Assembly: GCA_018818505.1 (NCBI GenBank) | Contig: JAHIRR010000130.1 | Span: forward strand, 1 to 6,924 | Length of the DNA: 6,924 nucleotides | DNA from: Candidatus Omnitrophota bacterium | GTDB lineage: Bacteria > Omnitrophota > Koll11 > Gorgyraeales > Gorgyraeaceae | Direction of reading: 5' to 3' | Shown: positions 6,119 to 6,924 of the stretch, one piece after another | Layout: every line of letters starts with the position of its first letter | Numbering within the stretch: position 1 is the stretch's first letter | The notes under the pieces: model-generated | What the model saw: only the letters and a program-made list of their open reading frames with translations | What the model was told of the DNA's origin: nothing | The model's database searches: none | Translations under genes and position numbers: made by a program

Positions 6119-6924
6119 ATGAGAAAGACATGGCTTTTAGTCACCCTTGTTATTGTAGTTACCGCGCTTTTGACATTTCTCGTGACATTCCACCTCTTTT
6201 TCACTACAAAAGGATTGAATCTCGTTGCGAAGTTTTTGTTGTCTAGATATGTGCCGTCAGAGGATATTGAGATAAAGAAAATCGATGGCACGATCATCAG
6301 GACAGTATTTCTCCAGGAGATCTCTCTGGAAAATTTAAAACTACTTCCTCCTGGAAGCGCAGTGGAGATTAAAAAGATAGAGCTCGACGTGAATCCTTTT
6401 GACCTTGAAGGGATTTATATAAATATTGATAACGGAAAAATCAGAATTCCAGAATCTGATCCTATCCTTTTTCACGGAATTTATACTAATGGTGTGTTGA
6501 ATTTAAATATATATTCCAAGTCAATTGATATGGCAGAGTTATCTTCTTTTTTAAATGATAAAAAAGCCCTGAGCGGGACAAGGGGAGCTGTGAAAGATAT
6601 AGATATATTCATAAAAGGCTCTTTACAGGAGCCTGAGCTGGCAGGCCAGCTTTATATCGAAAGGCTCGTGAAAAATACCCTTTCAATAGTGGACTGCCCT
6701 ATTTCTTTGGATTTAAAGTTTAAGGATATAAGGCAGGATTTAAAGATATTCGGAGAGGTAAGCCTTGAAGGCGGCAGTGTATCTGGCCCAAAGACAGCCG
6801 TTGTAGAACTACAGAAGAGTAAGATAATTTTTAATGGAGCGCTTAAAGAACCCGAGTTTGACCTAAAAGGCCTATCCAATGTGGAAGGCACAAAGATTAA
6901 TATAGTCTTAAAAGGCACCATGAA
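6119..6924 (+). CDS. TamB/AsmA-like envelope protein, N-terminal part (3'-truncated by window edge)
   Basis: An open frame runs from the ATG at 6119 to the window end (268 complete codons, no stop). It begins with a short basic start and one hydrophobic segment (about residues 5-28), an N-terminal membrane anchor leaving the remainder in the periplasm. The rest is rich in short beta-strand-like stretches. It carries a recurring G-x-L-x-E-P-E-(L/F) pattern at about 167-174 (GSLQEPEL) and 240-247 (GALKEPEF), with a probable third copy starting at 266 (GTM). This layout is typical of TamB and other AsmA-like proteins, which bridge the envelope and take part in outer-membrane assembly or phospholipid transport. 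The start lies 1 nt after the corA stop with no clear ribosome binding site, so translation is probably coupled to corA. Which family member it is (TamB, YdbH, AsmA type) cannot be settled without the C-terminal part. I see no frameshift. Confidence 0.75.
   Translation, partial: MRKTWLLVTLVIVVTALLTFLVTFHLFFTTKGLNLVAKFLLSRYVPSEDIEIKKIDGTIIRTVFLQEISLENLKLLPPGSAVEIKKIELDVNPFDLEGIYINIDNGKIRIPESDPILFHGIYTNGVLNLNIYSKSIDMAELSSFLNDKKALSGTRGAVKDIDIFIKGSLQEPELAGQLYIERLVKNTLSIVDCPISLDLKFKDIRQDLKIFGEVSLEGGSVSGPKTAVVELQKSKIIFNGALKEPEFDLKGLSNVEGTKINIVLKGTM

Noticed and set aside
1..6924. Mobile element, CRISPR array, toxin-antitoxin or defence system
   Set aside because: No transposase, recombinase, terminal inverted repeats, spacer-repeat array or small toxin-antitoxin pair was seen; the window is compact chromosomal gene content.

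Overview
The window looks like chromosome from a Gram-negative bacterium of moderate to low GC. All eight supported genes lie on the + strand and are tightly packed. The Gram-negative assignment rests on an OmpA/Pal-type peptidoglycan-binding protein with a signal peptide and on the start of a TamB/AsmA-like envelope protein. Codon use is rich in ATA (Ile) and AGA/AGG (Arg). An Omnitrophota-like or deltaproteobacterial-like candidate lineage would fit the style of the proteins, but that is an impression and cannot be proved from this sequence.

Layout. (1) Positions 3-3392 look like one operon: the C-terminal two thirds of an S66 LD-carboxypeptidase (its 5' end is outside the window), a UPF0316-type membrane protein overlapping it by ATGA, an OmpR/PhoB-family response regulator, and a HAMP-containing sensor histidine kinase. 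(2) Positions 3393-3485 hold a compact regulatory region. It has three direct repeats of TTTAAYCTT at an exact 11-bp period, a TATACT -10 box placed as in Pho promoters, and a 9-bp inverted repeat sharing the first copy. (3) Positions 3486-4863 hold a stand-alone receiver protein and a secreted OmpA/Pal-LysM protein, probably one transcript driven from that promoter. (4) Positions 4864-5034 are intergenic, with a good sigma70-type promoter (TTGAAA, 17 bp, TAAAAT). (5) From 5035 come a full-length CorA magnesium/cobalt transporter and, 1 nt later, the N-terminal 268 residues of a TamB/AsmA-like protein that runs off the window end.

How the genes may work together. The content is mostly envelope-related: a peptidoglycan-recycling or -trimming enzyme, a two-component system, a peptidoglycan-binding protein with two different binding domains, a Mg2+ channel, and a lipid-transport or outer-membrane assembly protein. 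The most notable signal is the Pho-box-like operator between the two-component system and the receiver/OmpA-LysM pair. It suggests that an OmpR-family regulator, either the adjacent one or a PhoB elsewhere, activates those two genes. No mobile element, CRISPR array, tRNA or rRNA is visible.
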